Origin: CAYUMU01 sp964445985
GTDB lineage: Bacteria; Planctomycetota; Planctomycetia; Pirellulales; S012-138
Length of the DNA: 64,000 nt
Assembly (NCBI GenBank): GCA_964445985.1
Contig: CAYUMU010000007.1
Span: forward strand, 1 to 64,000
Reading direction: 5' to 3'
In this document: in pieces, positions 9,517 through 19,429 of the stretch
Layout: each line of letters begins with the position of its first letter
Position numbering within the stretch: position 1 is the stretch's first letter
The notes under the pieces: generated by a model
The model's database searches: none
The model's input: the letters and a program-made list of their open reading frames with translations, nothing else
What the model was told of the DNA's origin: nothing
Translations under genes and position numbers: made by a program

Positions 9517-11703
9517 CTAATGGGATGGTTCGGCCGCGCGCTGAAGAAACGCGGGCGAGGTGAGGATCGACGCCAGCAAGACCTTCATGCTGCCGCCGCT
9601 TTCGGCGTAGGCGCGATGGGCCTGCACCAGCGCGGGGCCATCTTCCAGCGTCTCGTTGCGCCCTGTGAAGTAGCGGAAAACGTGTCGAACAAACACCTGT
9701 TCCACCCGTTGCGACTTTGCCAGCCGCTCGATCAGGTCCACGGCGTTCGTCACTGGGCCGTCCAACCGCGGGTCGCCCGTTCCTTCCAGGTATCCGATCG
9801 CATCGACCGGCTTTCCCAACTCGGTCTCGCGATATCGGCCAAAGTGGTCGTAAATTTCAAACGGCAATCCCAGCGGATCCATGTGAACATGGCACTTCCA
9901 GCAATAGGCTTCGCGGGTGACGCGCATTCGCTCTCGGAGCGTGTTGTGAGGCTCATCGGGTAGCTGGGCGTCGACGGTGATGGGGATCTCGGGTAGTTTT
10001 TCGCCGAGCAACTTCTCCCGGATCCATTTGCCGCGGTGGATCGGGTCGTTGTCGAAGTTGCCCGACTGCGAAATCAGCCAGCTAGGATGGGTCAAGATGC
10101 CTGCGCGATGCCCTGCCGGCATCTCGTAGCGCCGGTCGGGCGCCCAGGCGTCGCGGCGGATGGCCAACTCATCCAATTCGTAGATTCGCAATTCGACCGG
10201 GATACCCCGGAAGAATCCGCGGGTGGTGCTATTTGCCCGATACTTGACCTTGGCTCTTTGCACCTCGGCGGCGTTCAAGGGGCGCGGCCCTCGTTCGGGT
10301 TTGGAGAGCGTGAACGTGTCCCGCGTGGTCAAGAGTTGGCGGAGGACGTTCTGGTCTTGCTCGAGGATATCGAGAATCAACCAGTCGGCGTCGCGCACGA
10401 AGGTATAGCTGGCTTCCGCCCACTCGGTTTCTTTGCGGGTGTACTTGGCGTCTTCCACCACTTGGGCAGCCTGCAGGGTGGGTGCGTCCTTGAAGACATC
10501 GGGAGCGCTGGTATAGCCGAAATACTCTTGAAAGAAGCGGAGGATTCGCAGCCGGGAAACATCGGGGTCGTTCAGAATTCGCATCACCTGGGCACGAACC
10601 TCGTCCGGCGTGCTCAGGCGGTTCTGGTCCACCGCCGCCAGCAATTCGGCATCTGGCCCGTTGTCGGTCAGGGTGTAGGCGATCGCCCTGGCAAGGTGAT
10701 GGGGCGTAAGAACAGGCTGCTGTTCTTTCTTTGCCGCCTCAACCCGATATAGCACTTCTGGATGCAGCAGCACCGCCAAGATCAACTGTTGGACCGCCGC
10801 ATCGGACTCGATCTCTTGCAGGTTCTTCTGCACGAACGCGGTATAGCGCTGCTGCTCTTGCTCCGTGGGTTTACGATGAAGAACCTGGCCGAACACGGCG
10901 GTGATGCCCGCTGCAACCTGTTCGGCGGTGGCCGACTTCCCGGACCTGGTCAGAGCGGCTAGCTCGGGCCTGGGGGACTTGGCCGCCATCATCTCTCGCG
11001 CGATGGGCAACGCATTGCGAAGGTGATGCTCCAACTCGGCCTCGCCAATGCGGTGTGAGGAAGCAAAGTCGCTGAAGCCCGACTTCGGGTCGGGCACCAT
11101 TTCCCAGGGCGCGCGAACGCGCGACGCCGACTTGACCCCACGAAAACTGTCCTTCAACAAGTTCTCATAGGCTGGCTGGGAAAGTCGCCAGAGCCGTCCG
11201 ACGGTTGCCTTCCCTGCATCCTCGGCCAGCTTGCCAGAAAACAATGCGTCGTGATCCACTTCGTTGCCTTCCCGGCGAACCCCGACCGTCTCCAGCGCCT
11301 GGTATAGGGCGGCGATGGCTTGTTTTCGCTGCTGGGGCGATGGTTGGGGAGCGTCGTCCGGCGGCATGTGGCCGCTTTCCAACTGCCCCACCACGCGTTT
11401 CCACAGCGCAAGCTCGACTTCCGAGCGGGGATGGCCGGCCAGATTATGCAAAGCCACCTTTGCCTGTTGCTCTTGGGCACCATGGCAGTCAAGGCAATGC
11501 CGCTGGAAAAACGCCGCGAGTTGCGGGGGGACGACCGAAGGCTGCCACGATGTACCATCAGCAGCCCGCCGCTGCGACAGGGGCTCGGCTTGGAGAGTCG
11601 CAAAGGGGGCTAGAACCAGGAATATGGCAATCAGCACGCCCCCAATCCCGGTAGGCGAAGGCCAGTTGATCATGCTCGGAGCAAAAGATTTCGCGCACAA
11701 CAC
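9517..11703 (-). CDS. DUF1592/DUF1588/DUF1585 c-type cytochrome-like protein
   Basis: The 728-residue protein has a signal peptide (hydrophobic IGGVLIAIFLVLAPFATLQA) and a haem-binding CLDCH in a PSCyt1-like domain near residues 60-130. The planctomycete-specific set DUF1587/1595/1592/1588/1585 follows; motifs such as YCWKCHVHMDPLGLPFEIYD near the C terminus carry a second Cys pair. The start is a GTG at 11703: AAGGAGG at 11712-11718 precedes it at 8 bases, a much better site than that of any nearby ATG; the ATG at 11673 has no such site. It is first in a three-gene set with DUF1552 and WD40 downstream. Probable role: extracytoplasmic redox protein; substrate unknown. Confidence 0.85.
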   Translation of the reverse strand: MLCAKSFAPSMINWPSPTGIGGVLIAIFLVLAPFATLQAEPLSQRRAADGTSWQPSVVPPQLAAFFQRHCLDCHGAQEQQAKVALHNLAGHPRSEVELALWKRVVGQLESGHMPPDDAPQPSPQQRKQAIAALYQALETVGVRREGNEVDHDALFSGKLAEDAGKATVGRLWRLSQPAYENLLKDSFRGVKSASRVRAPWEMVPDPKSGFSDFASSHRIGEAELEHHLRNALPIAREMMAAKSPRPELAALTRSGKSATAEQVAAGITAVFGQVLHRKPTEQEQQRYTAFVQKNLQEIESDAAVQQLILAVLLHPEVLYRVEAAKKEQQPVLTPHHLARAIAYTLTDNGPDAELLAAVDQNRLSTPDEVRAQVMRILNDPDVSRLRILRFFQEYFGYTSAPDVFKDAPTLQAAQVVEDAKYTRKETEWAEASYTFVRDADWLILDILEQDQNVLRQLLTTRDTFTLSKPERGPRPLNAAEVQRAKVKYRANSTTRGFFRGIPVELRIYELDELAIRRDAWAPDRRYEMPAGHRAGILTHPSWLISQSGNFDNDPIHRGKWIREKLLGEKLPEIPITVDAQLPDEPHNTLRERMRVTREAYCWKCHVHMDPLGLPFEIYDHFGRYRETELGKPVDAIGYLEGTGDPRLDGPVTNAVDLIERLAKSQRVEQVFVRHVFRYFTGRNETLEDGPALVQAHRAYAESGGSMKVLLASILTSPAFLQRAAEPSH

Positions 11704-11839
11704 GACTCTCACCTCCTTATCCGCGCCTTCGGAAGTATGCAGCGATGATAACGGATCGGATTCCATCCCCAAAACTTAATTCCACCCCGCGATAAGGATT
11801 AGGGACAAAACAACATCCCCAGGTTGACCGAGATGGGGC

Positions 11840-13264
11840 TCAGGCGAGGATCTCACGCACCACGCGGCCGTGAACATCGGTCAGCCGGAAGTCGCGTCCC
11901 GCGTAGCGATACGTCAGGCGTTCGTGGTCAAAGCCCAGCAGGTGCAAAATGGTGGCGTGCAGATCATGCACGCTGACGGGCCGATCGACTGCCTTGAACC
12001 CAAAGTCGTCGGTGGCTCCATACGTGGTTCCGCCGCGGATGCCGCCTCCCGCCATCCACACGCTAAAGCCGTAATGATTGTGGTCGCGGCCCAACTTCTC
12101 CTTGCCATCGCCTCCCAGTTCTACCGTAGGCGTGCGGCCAAACTCGCCGCCCCACAGCACAATCGTTTCGTCCAGCATGCCGCGCCGTTTGAGGTCGGTG
12201 AGCAACGCGGCAATCGGCTGATCGAGTTGCCCCGCCAGCTTGCGATGATTGGCTTCTATGCGGTCGTGGTTGTCCCAGGGTTGACCCGCGCCGTGCCACA
12301 GTTGCACGTAACGCACGCCCCGCTCCAGCAATCGGCGGGCAATCAGTGTCTGCCGCGCATGGACCCCCGCGCCGTAGAGCTCATGCACGTGCTTTGGCTC
12401 GCGCGAAATATCGAACGCCTCGGCCGCTTCTAACTGCATTCGGAAAGCCAGTTCGAACGATTGAATCCGGGCGTCCAAGCGCGAATCCAGCCGCTGGCCA
12501 CGATGCTCGGCGTTCAGCGTTCGCAGCAATTCCAGCTGCCGGCGCTGCGTGTCGGTGCTGGCGTGAGAACTGCGGATGTTTTCGATCAATCGATCGATCT
12601 GCTGGTGCTGGGGATCGATGAAGGTGCCCTGGTAGGCGCCCGGCAGGAACCCGGCCTGCCAGTTCTCGGCGTCTTTGATCGGGTAGCCGCCAGGGCACAT
12701 GGCAATGAAACCCGGCAAGCTCTGGTTTTCGGCTCCCAGCCCATATAGCACCCACGCGCCGACGCTCGGACGCGGCTGCACCGAGTCGCCGCAATTCATC
12801 AGCATCAAAGACGGCTCGTGGTTGGGCACCTGCGCATGCATGGAACGGATCACGGCAATATCGTCGATATGCTCGGCCGTGCGTGAGAACAGCTCGCTGA
12901 CCTCGATGCCGCTTTGGCCGTATTTGCGAAACTTGAACGGCGAAGGGAAGGCGGCCCCGGTCTTGCGTTCGGTAATCAACATTTGAGGCGGCGCCTGGCC
13001 GGCATATTGGGTCAGGGCCGGTTTGGGGTCAAAGGTATCGACATGCGACGGACCGCCGTTGCAAAAGAAGTGGACGACCCGCTTGGCCTTGCCTGCAAAA
13101 TGGGGCGCGCGCCGCGTCCCGGTCGCAACCGCTTCCGCGGCGGACAGCGATCCCAGCGGCCCGTCGTCGCGGAGCACTCCGGCCAGGCCCAACAGGCCCA
13201 GACCAATACCAGAACGCGCCAGCAAGTCGCGGCGAGAGAATAGCGGCGGCAGTTGGTTTGGCAT
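11840..13264 (-). CDS. DUF1501-family secreted protein
   Basis: The 474-residue protein carries a Tat-type N terminus (SRRDLLARSGIGLGLLGLAG) and the DUF1501 hallmarks VVHFFCNGGPSHVDTFDPKP (about residues 62-81), the central RRLLERGVRYVQLWHGAGQPWDNHD and the ETIVLWGGEFGRTP block. DUF1501 proteins have a sulfatase/alkaline-phosphatase-like fold and no proven substrate. The gene lies 5 bp after the PSCyt1/DUF1549/DUF1553 gene and is clearly its operon partner, the usual planctomycete arrangement. The 136-bp stretch between this gene and 11703 holds no obvious feature. Confidence 0.9.
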   Translation of the reverse strand: MPNQLPPLFSRRDLLARSGIGLGLLGLAGVLRDDGPLGSLSAAEAVATGTRRAPHFAGKAKRVVHFFCNGGPSHVDTFDPKPALTQYAGQAPPQMLITERKTGAAFPSPFKFRKYGQSGIEVSELFSRTAEHIDDIAVIRSMHAQVPNHEPSLMLMNCGDSVQPRPSVGAWVLYGLGAENQSLPGFIAMCPGGYPIKDAENWQAGFLPGAYQGTFIDPQHQQIDRLIENIRSSHASTDTQRRQLELLRTLNAEHRGQRLDSRLDARIQSFELAFRMQLEAAEAFDISREPKHVHELYGAGVHARQTLIARRLLERGVRYVQLWHGAGQPWDNHDRIEANHRKLAGQLDQPIAALLTDLKRRGMLDETIVLWGGEFGRTPTVELGGDGKEKLGRDHNHYGFSVWMAGGGIRGGTTYGATDDFGFKAVDRPVSVHDLHATILHLLGFDHERLTYRYAGRDFRLTDVHGRVVREILA

Positions 13265-13269
13265 GTTGG

Positions 13270-16200
13270 TCAGTCCACGAACATCAATTCATTGGAAAGG
13301 AGCAAGACTTGGGCAAGCTGAGCCCACGGCCCGAGCATCCGCTTTGGCGTGCCGGCAAAGTGCCGCCGCGCGTTCCAAACACTCTCGGTAGATCCCTCCC
13401 CCGTCGCGGCGATTCGTTCGATGACGGGCGACCAGAGGAACTGATCGTTGTTAAGATTGGCGTGGTAATCCACCACAAAATCGAGCGTTTCGCCCGCTGT
13501 CACTGCGACCAACGCCAGGTCGAGCGGCACGGTGGCGTTATGCGCCGTAGCCTGGCCCAAGATGCCCTGGCGATTGGAGATGATCCAACCGCGAATGCCA
13601 TCGCCGGCCGTGGTGTCGTGCACAAGCCGCGACCGCACCGAAATCCTCGCTTTGGCAGGCGCTGTCCAGCGACGAACGGCGGCGTGCTTGAGATCATTGC
13701 CGGCGTGCCCACCCTCGGCCGTGAGTTGAACCCAGCCCAACGCGGCATCGGGCCATCGCTCGCCTCCCTGCCAGGCTGAGCCTGTGAAATGCGGCAGAGG
13801 CTTGAAGTCTTTCAATCGGCCGGCGGCCGCGTCCACTTCTCCATATCCATACGACCAGGCCTGGCTCTCCGGCGGATGCCGCGGCCCAGCGGATTCTTGC
13901 CCGGCGATCTTCAAGAATTGCAGCGCCGCCGCAAGCTGCGACTCCGTTGGCAAACGCTGGAATATCAGGCGATAGAGCTCCACCACGCGTCCCTCGGAAC
14001 CGTGCGCGGCTGCCGCGGCAAGGTTCGCCACCGCCTCCGCCCTGCCAGCTACGAACGGGTGGTTCAGCGCGAACAGGGCCTGTTGCGGAATGGTTGTTTC
14101 CGATCGTTGCGGCGCGTGCAGATCGGGGTTGGCAAAGTCAAAGTTCCGCAGTACACTCGGCACAAACTGCCGATCAATGTGCCCATACAGCGAACGCCGG
14201 TAACCGCTTCCCGCGGCAGGAAAGAACTCAACCGGCGGCCCGCCCAGCCGCGGGTCGAGGTCGCCAGCGACGGCAACCAGCGTGTCGCGAAGTTCCTCAA
14301 AGCCCAGCCGCCGGGCGTTCATGCGCCATAGCAACCGATTCTCGGGATCGAGCGCCTTGGCCCGTGCGGCGGCGGCCGGATCCTCGGGACCACGGGAACG
14401 CTGGCGATACGTGGCCGACAGCATGATCTGCCGATGCAGGGCCTTGGTGCTCCAGCCACTGGCGATGAACATTTCGCTGAGCCAGTCGAGCAGCTCCGGG
14501 TGGCTGGGCGGTTCGGCCCGCAATCCAAAGTCGCTCGGCGTTCGCACCAGCCCTTTCCCAAAATGGTGCATCCAAACGCGATTTACCCAGACGCGCGCGG
14601 TCAATGGATTCTGGCTGCTCGCCACGGCTCGCGCCATTTCCAAACGTCCGCTGCCGTGCACAAACGGTTGCCGCTCCGAGCCCGACAGCACGGCCAAGAA
14701 TTGCCGCGGCGTCTCCTCGGCGTTGTTGACCGGATTGCCGCGACGGAAGATCCGCGGCTCGACCACCGCCGGGCGATCGGAGAGGATCATCGTATACGGA
14801 GCCAACTCTGGCGACGTTTGCAACCAGCGGTCGACTTCTCCCTGCAACTTCCACAGTTCGGTGACCGTGGCCGAATCGTAATAGGGTTCGGTGTTGACGA
14901 TCGGCTCGTCGGGTATCACGCACGGTGATTCCGGACCATACAGCAATTGCCGGATGGCTTCGTCTTCGGCTTCAGGCAAAGCGGCGGGTGGCGGCCGGTT
15001 CTCGCTTTGGGCTTGCGCGCACAATTCCCGCCAGGCCTGATCCACCCTGCCGAACACTTCTCCATATCGATCAGCCACCTCGCGCGCCGAGCTGGGAGGG
15101 GTTTGAAAAGCCGCGGCCATGCGGCGGTTGAACGCTTGTGAGGGCAGGCGCTGAAGCTCCGCGACGATGCCGCTTGCCTTGGCGGGAAAATCCGCATCGT
15201 CCAGAGACGCAAAGGCCCGCCAGGCCGTGAAGATGGGATCGTCGCCTCGGGCGGCAGCGGTCAGGTAATTCTGCCAACGCCACACCAACGGAGGAATGAG
15301 ATCGTTCTTCGTAAGGATTTGGTCGAAACCTTGCGGCGGATACTTCTCTAGCTCTCGCTGGGCGTACAGATAATCGGCGACCTTCTGCCGGGCGCGCTCG
15401 CTGGCCTCGGCACTGCGGGCCGCAATCGCATCCGCCAAAGTCTTCTGGCGCTTCTCAAGTTCTGCCATGAACTCGGGAGCGGGGAGACGCGCGCCCGCCG
15501 CTCGCGGAAGTGCAACCATCGACTCCCGGCAGTTCTGAAACACGCCGTACAGCGAGTAGTAGTCGGCCGTGGGAATAGGATCGTACTTGTGATCGTGGCA
15601 ACGGGCACAGCTCACCGTGAGACCAAGCATCCCCCGCGTGACCACATCGATGCGGTCGTCGATGATATCTGGAGTCACACCCAAAAACCGCCGCCCCAAG
15701 GTGAGAAACCCCATCGCCGCCAGGTCGCTTTCGTCGTTGGTCGCAATCTGATCGGCAGCTAGTTGCAGCAGCAAGAATTGGTCATAGGGAAGATCCTGAT
15801 TGAAGGCCCGCACTACCCAGTCGCGATAGCGATTCGCGTGGACGAACGACTTCTCCTCGCGAGCGTAGACGTAGCCCTTGGTGTCGGAATAGCGCGCGAC
15901 ATCCAACCAATGCCGACCCCAGCGCTCGCCATAGCGGGGCGAAGCCAAGAGCCGGTCGATCAACCTGGCATAGGCGTCGGGCGAACCGTCATTCACAAAC
16001 GAGTCAACCTCCGTCGCCGTGGGTGGTAAACCAAGCAAATCGTAGGTCGCCCGACGAATCAACGTGGCCCGATCCGCTGGCGGCGATAGGTCAAGTTGTT
16101 CCTGGCGAAGTCGGTGCAACACAAAGTGGTCGAGGTGAGCGACAATGCCCAGGGCATTGGCCACCTCCGGTGGCTGATGGCTTCGCAAGGGTTGGAACGC

Positions 16201-16695
16201 CCAATGCCGGCGCTGGGCCGCGGCTTGCTCAGCGGCCGGCGCCAAGGCGCCGGCCGGCCAAGCCGCCCCGCTTTCAATCCAATGCGCGAGCGCGGCAATT
16301 TCGGATTTCGCCAAGGGCTGGCCTGACTCCGCCGGCGGCATGCGGAGAGCTGGATCCTGCTCTGTGACTCTCATCAGAAGCGGGCTTTCGGCAGGCTTTC
16401 CAGAAACAATCGCCGCGCCGCTATCACCCCCGCTGAGGAGCGCCGCGCGCGAGTCGAGCCGCAGCCCGGCCCATTGCTTCTCGGGTCCATGACACTTGAA
16501 GCAGCGCTCCGCCAACAGCGGCCGAACCCGCTGCTCGAAGAACTCCACGCCCGCATCGGCACTTTCAGGCGGCGCGCCCTGCACCCCAGTTACCAAGGTG
16601 AGAAGGCTCCACAATACCCCCAAGCAATAAATTCCATGCCGCCAGCCCGCATGGCCAGCCATGCCGTTGCGTCTACGGTTTTCCACTCGGCTCAT
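13270..16695 (-). CDS. PSCyt1/DUF1549/DUF1553 secreted cytochrome protein
   Basis: The 1141-residue protein has an N-terminal signal (CLGVLWSLLTLVTGVQGAP), then a PSCyt1 domain with the haem-binding CFKCHG (about residue 66) and the usual LRLDSR and MPP motifs. DUF1549 follows (about 180-395), with the SCARCHDHKYDPIPTADYYS signature carrying a second CxxCH, then DUF1553 (about 690-960; WVNRVWMHHFGKGLVRTPSDFG). An additional C-terminal part of about 170 residues looks like a separate beta-rich domain. Such proteins are planctomycete hallmarks, presumed to be periplasmic electron carriers with a carbohydrate- or polymer-related role. It is first of a two-gene operon with DUF1501. The start may be 16695 or the inner ATG at 16662; neither has a strong ribosome site. 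Confidence 0.88.
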   Translation of the reverse strand: MSRVENRRRNGMAGHAGWRHGIYCLGVLWSLLTLVTGVQGAPPESADAGVEFFEQRVRPLLAERCFKCHGPEKQWAGLRLDSRAALLSGGDSGAAIVSGKPAESPLLMRVTEQDPALRMPPAESGQPLAKSEIAALAHWIESGAAWPAGALAPAAEQAAAQRRHWAFQPLRSHQPPEVANALGIVAHLDHFVLHRLRQEQLDLSPPADRATLIRRATYDLLGLPPTATEVDSFVNDGSPDAYARLIDRLLASPRYGERWGRHWLDVARYSDTKGYVYAREEKSFVHANRYRDWVVRAFNQDLPYDQFLLLQLAADQIATNDESDLAAMGFLTLGRRFLGVTPDIIDDRIDVVTRGMLGLTVSCARCHDHKYDPIPTADYYSLYGVFQNCRESMVALPRAAGARLPAPEFMAELEKRQKTLADAIAARSAEASERARQKVADYLYAQRELEKYPPQGFDQILTKNDLIPPLVWRWQNYLTAAARGDDPIFTAWRAFASLDDADFPAKASGIVAELQRLPSQAFNRRMAAAFQTPPSSAREVADRYGEVFGRVDQAWRELCAQAQSENRPPPAALPEAEDEAIRQLLYGPESPCVIPDEPIVNTEPYYDSATVTELWKLQGEVDRWLQTSPELAPYTMILSDRPAVVEPRIFRRGNPVNNAEETPRQFLAVLSGSERQPFVHGSGRLEMARAVASSQNPLTARVWVNRVWMHHFGKGLVRTPSDFGLRAEPPSHPELLDWLSEMFIASGWSTKALHRQIMLSATYRQRSRGPEDPAAAARAKALDPENRLLWRMNARRLGFEELRDTLVAVAGDLDPRLGGPPVEFFPAAGSGYRRSLYGHIDRQFVPSVLRNFDFANPDLHAPQRSETTIPQQALFALNHPFVAGRAEAVANLAAAAAHGSEGRVVELYRLIFQRLPTESQLAAALQFLKIAGQESAGPRHPPESQAWSYGYGEVDAAAGRLKDFKPLPHFTGSAWQGGERWPDAALGWVQLTAEGGHAGNDLKHAAVRRWTAPAKARISVRSRLVHDTTAGDGIRGWIISNRQGILGQATAHNATVPLDLALVAVTAGETLDFVVDYHANLNNDQFLWSPVIERIAATGEGSTESVWNARRHFAGTPKRMLGPWAQLAQVLLLSNELMFVD

Positions 16696-16928
16696 GGCGT
16701 GTACCGCATTACAAAAAAGCCTTGGCTGTATGTGTTAAAATCCGCCGGCACTTCGACTTCCCCATCCCCGCCGAAAGCCGTCAAAGCCCTGCGGATGAAC
16801 TTCTGCTCACATTGGACTCCGCGGACGCGGAACTGCTCGTCGATGACCTGTTGCTCTACATCCCGGCCGAGTGACCAACCCCGCTCGCCTCGATCGAACG
16901 GTTTTAATAGGCATTCTCCTCGCCCGCA

Positions 16929-19037
16929 TCAAGGTTGCCGCACGCGGTGGAACTCCAACGCGTCGACGACGACAGGCGTTTTCTCCTCGCCAGAGGTGGC
17001 CCAGATCTCGACGCTGCCAACATTCCCCTCGACAAAGTCGAACGTGCCCAGCTTCAATGTCTTGAACTTCTTTGGCGAAAAGCGGACGTTCGTACTTGAG
17101 CCTTCTTTGCTTCGCACGCAAAAGTCGAACACGCTTTCGCTCATGGGGGTTTTCTCATGCAGCCAGACTTCATAGCGTCCGGCGGCCAGGTCAGGCGTAA
17201 AGCTGGCGCACGACTTGTAATCGCTGAGGCCGGCATCCGTGAGGTAGCGGTTTTGGTAGCCGCGGTCGGGGCAACGCAAAAACTGGTGGCCCACCCAAAC
17301 CGAGGGCGGGGCATAAAAGCCGTCGTCGCGATCGTCGACCACGATCACGTCGTCGGTGGGTGAAGGTCGCACGAACAGTTCCACGCGGAAGCCTTGCAAG
17401 CCGTTGATCGCTCCAGGGCATTCCACTTCCACCACGGCTTCGTGCCTGCCCAGGCCGGCTTGCCTGGCATTGATTTGAACATCGAGAACCTGACAACTGC
17501 CCTGCCGGCGAAGTTCCACGAGCAGCCAGTTCACACGCTCGCCCAGGTAGCGAATTCGCGGCTGGCCGGCGTCCGGCAGTTTGCCTTTTCCCTGGTTGCA
17601 CAGGAAGACCAGCCTCGGTGGCGGAGCATTGTCTGGCCCTTGGGTGGGAGGGGCCGCAAAGTGCAAGGTGTGCGGCACTCTCTTGATGGGCCAGCCGTAG
17701 ACGTCGGCAGCGAAAACGGGACGCGGACGAAAGCTAGGATCCTCGGGGTTCGATTCCAGCTCCAAGGCCGGAGCAGTCACCGCTTCGCCATTCACCGAAA
17801 TGTGCTGCGTGTGCGTGGCTCGCTGCTGCCCGTCATCGATCACCAGCGTGACCGGATAAATTCCCGGTTTCACGAACGTGTGCTCGGGCGTGGCGTCGCT
17901 GGCCCAGCAGCCGTCGCCAAACGCCCAGTAGTAGCGTAGGTCTTTGGCCTTCAATCCGCCGCGGGACCTTTTGGCGGAGAAGCGGACAACCTGGCCGGTT
18001 GTGTTTGGAGAAAGGGAATCGATCTCGGCGCGAATTTCGCCCTTGCGGGTCCGATCGTTCTCAAAAATTTGCCAGAACAAGATCCAGGGATCGACTTCGA
18101 TGCCGCCTACCTGGCCGCGGTTAAGCACGCCTTCGCCCAGGCGGAACTCGAAATGCGAGTGCTGGTGCGAACCAATGCCCTTGCCCGCGGCTTCAGCGTA
18201 GTGCGTGCCGACTTTGAGCCCCCCGCGCTGGGGCACCAACATCCGGTCCACGTGGTGCGATTGCAGTCCCCAAATGTCGCCATTGGGCCAACGACGCACG
18301 CCCCGCCAGCGGTGATCGGCCGAAAAGATCCAATGATCGTCGAATGTTAAGGGCGCATGGAGCGGCGTGCCCTTGGGCATGTTGATGTCGAGCCCCACGT
18401 GACAGGCCTGGCCCAGGTAGGGTCCCAGCCAGGGGTCGTCGCCGTTGTAGCAGGTGCCGACATCGATGAAATGCCGCTCGATGGGGAACCAAGGTTGGAT
18501 CGGCTCGGGACAGATCGGCAGCGTGGCGTCTTGCAGAGCCAGCACCGCGTCGACGGCGAAATCGTCGTGGTCTTCGGGATAGCGGATGGGCACCCGTTTG
18601 AAAATCGATTGGCTCGAACTGAACCAGATTCGCACGCCGTTCACCACCCACGGTTCGTAGAAAGTTTCCTGGCTGCACACGAACCGCCGCAGCGTAAGCG
18701 GCTGACCATCGGCAAGCAGCCGGCATTCAAAACGGTAAACAATGCCGCCTCGCACCTGCTCGACGATCTGCGCGGAGCTGTCTTGCAGCTCAAAGTTGCG
18801 AACCTCGCCGTTGGCCAGCCGAAACTGCAACCTGTCGCCATGGTTCATGCGAACCACCGTCAGTGTATCTTTGGCAGACAGTTCGAGGGTTTGCTTGCCG
18901 TCCTCACTTTTCGACGCCGCATCTTCTGCCGGTCGGCCCACCGCTGGCAGGACGAGCAAAACCATGAGCAAAATCACCAGACCATAAGCCCACGACAGCG
19001 TTCGCTGGAGTGGTGAATGAGACGCCGTCGCCGTCAT
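16929..19037 (-). CDS. Secreted M23 peptidase-like protein with PKD domain
   Basis: The 702-residue protein has an N-terminal hydrophobic segment (GLVILLMVLLVLPAVG) as signal or anchor. A LytM/M23-like core follows, with CHVGLDINMPKGTPLHAP (H213 and D217 as the first zinc ligands) and the HxH motif in GSHQHSHFEFRLGEG. Then comes a PKD domain (YYWAFGDGCWASDATPEHTFVKPGIY), and the last 300 residues are beta-rich and unassigned. M23 enzymes cut peptidoglycan cross-bridges. Here the zinc site appears complete, though the spacing between motifs is long. The start at 19037 follows GGGGAG at 7 bases; the upstream ATG at 19070 has none. The PKD domain suggests binding to surface proteins or glycans. 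Confidence 0.72.
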   Translation of the reverse strand: MTATASHSPLQRTLSWAYGLVILLMVLLVLPAVGRPAEDAASKSEDGKQTLELSAKDTLTVVRMNHGDRLQFRLANGEVRNFELQDSSAQIVEQVRGGIVYRFECRLLADGQPLTLRRFVCSQETFYEPWVVNGVRIWFSSSQSIFKRVPIRYPEDHDDFAVDAVLALQDATLPICPEPIQPWFPIERHFIDVGTCYNGDDPWLGPYLGQACHVGLDINMPKGTPLHAPLTFDDHWIFSADHRWRGVRRWPNGDIWGLQSHHVDRMLVPQRGGLKVGTHYAEAAGKGIGSHQHSHFEFRLGEGVLNRGQVGGIEVDPWILFWQIFENDRTRKGEIRAEIDSLSPNTTGQVVRFSAKRSRGGLKAKDLRYYWAFGDGCWASDATPEHTFVKPGIYPVTLVIDDGQQRATHTQHISVNGEAVTAPALELESNPEDPSFRPRPVFAADVYGWPIKRVPHTLHFAAPPTQGPDNAPPPRLVFLCNQGKGKLPDAGQPRIRYLGERVNWLLVELRRQGSCQVLDVQINARQAGLGRHEAVVEVECPGAINGLQGFRVELFVRPSPTDDVIVVDDRDDGFYAPPSVWVGHQFLRCPDRGYQNRYLTDAGLSDYKSCASFTPDLAAGRYEVWLHEKTPMSESVFDFCVRSKEGSSTNVRFSPKKFKTLKLGTFDFVEGNVGSVEIWATSGEEKTPVVVDALEFHRVRQP

Positions 19038-19201
19038 GTGGGAACTCCCCTTGCAATTTAGCAAATCCAATCAACTGAGTTTCGCTCGATTATAACACCG
19101 GCCTGCCGAGCATGGGCGACTCCTCGGCACGAACCGGCGGCCGGCAATTGTCCAACCCCTCCCGTCAGCCAATCGCAAGAAACTCGCGAAGAATGCGAGC
19201 A

Positions 19202-19405
19202 ATGTCCCCAAGAAGCGTACTTGCTTTGCTCGGCATCATTGGTTTCTCGGCGGACTTGGGGCGAGCTACCTCGGCACCGCAAGAAGCCGAAGGTGGGTTG
19301 GTTCATTCCACGTTCTTATTGCCGGATACGTGCTCGCCCACCGTATCGAAAAGTTTGTTCGGGCAATTGCAAGGCGTAGTTAAGACGGTGAAGGGAGCAG
19401 GGTAG
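19202..19405 (+). CDS. Possible short secreted peptide or 5' remnant
   Basis: A 67-codon frame begins with a convincing signal-like segment (MSPRSVLALLGIIGFSADLG, then RATSAPQ). It ends just before a transposase remnant at about 19430. It may be the first part of a secreted-protein gene cut off by the insertion. No clear ribosome site is visible and the frame could be chance. The rest of 19038-19430 shows nothing. Confidence 0.3.
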   Translation: MSPRSVLALLGIIGFSADLGRATSAPQEAEGGLVHSTFLLPDTCSPTVSKSLFGQLQGVVKTVKGAG

Positions 19406-19429
19406 AACCCAGGTTAATTGGACAGCGCA

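Noticed and set aside
16730..16874. Coding-like plus-strand tail (HFDFPIPAESRQSPADELLL ... LLLYIPAE) between two minus-strand genes
   Set aside because: No start codon in frame and no family match; too short to support.
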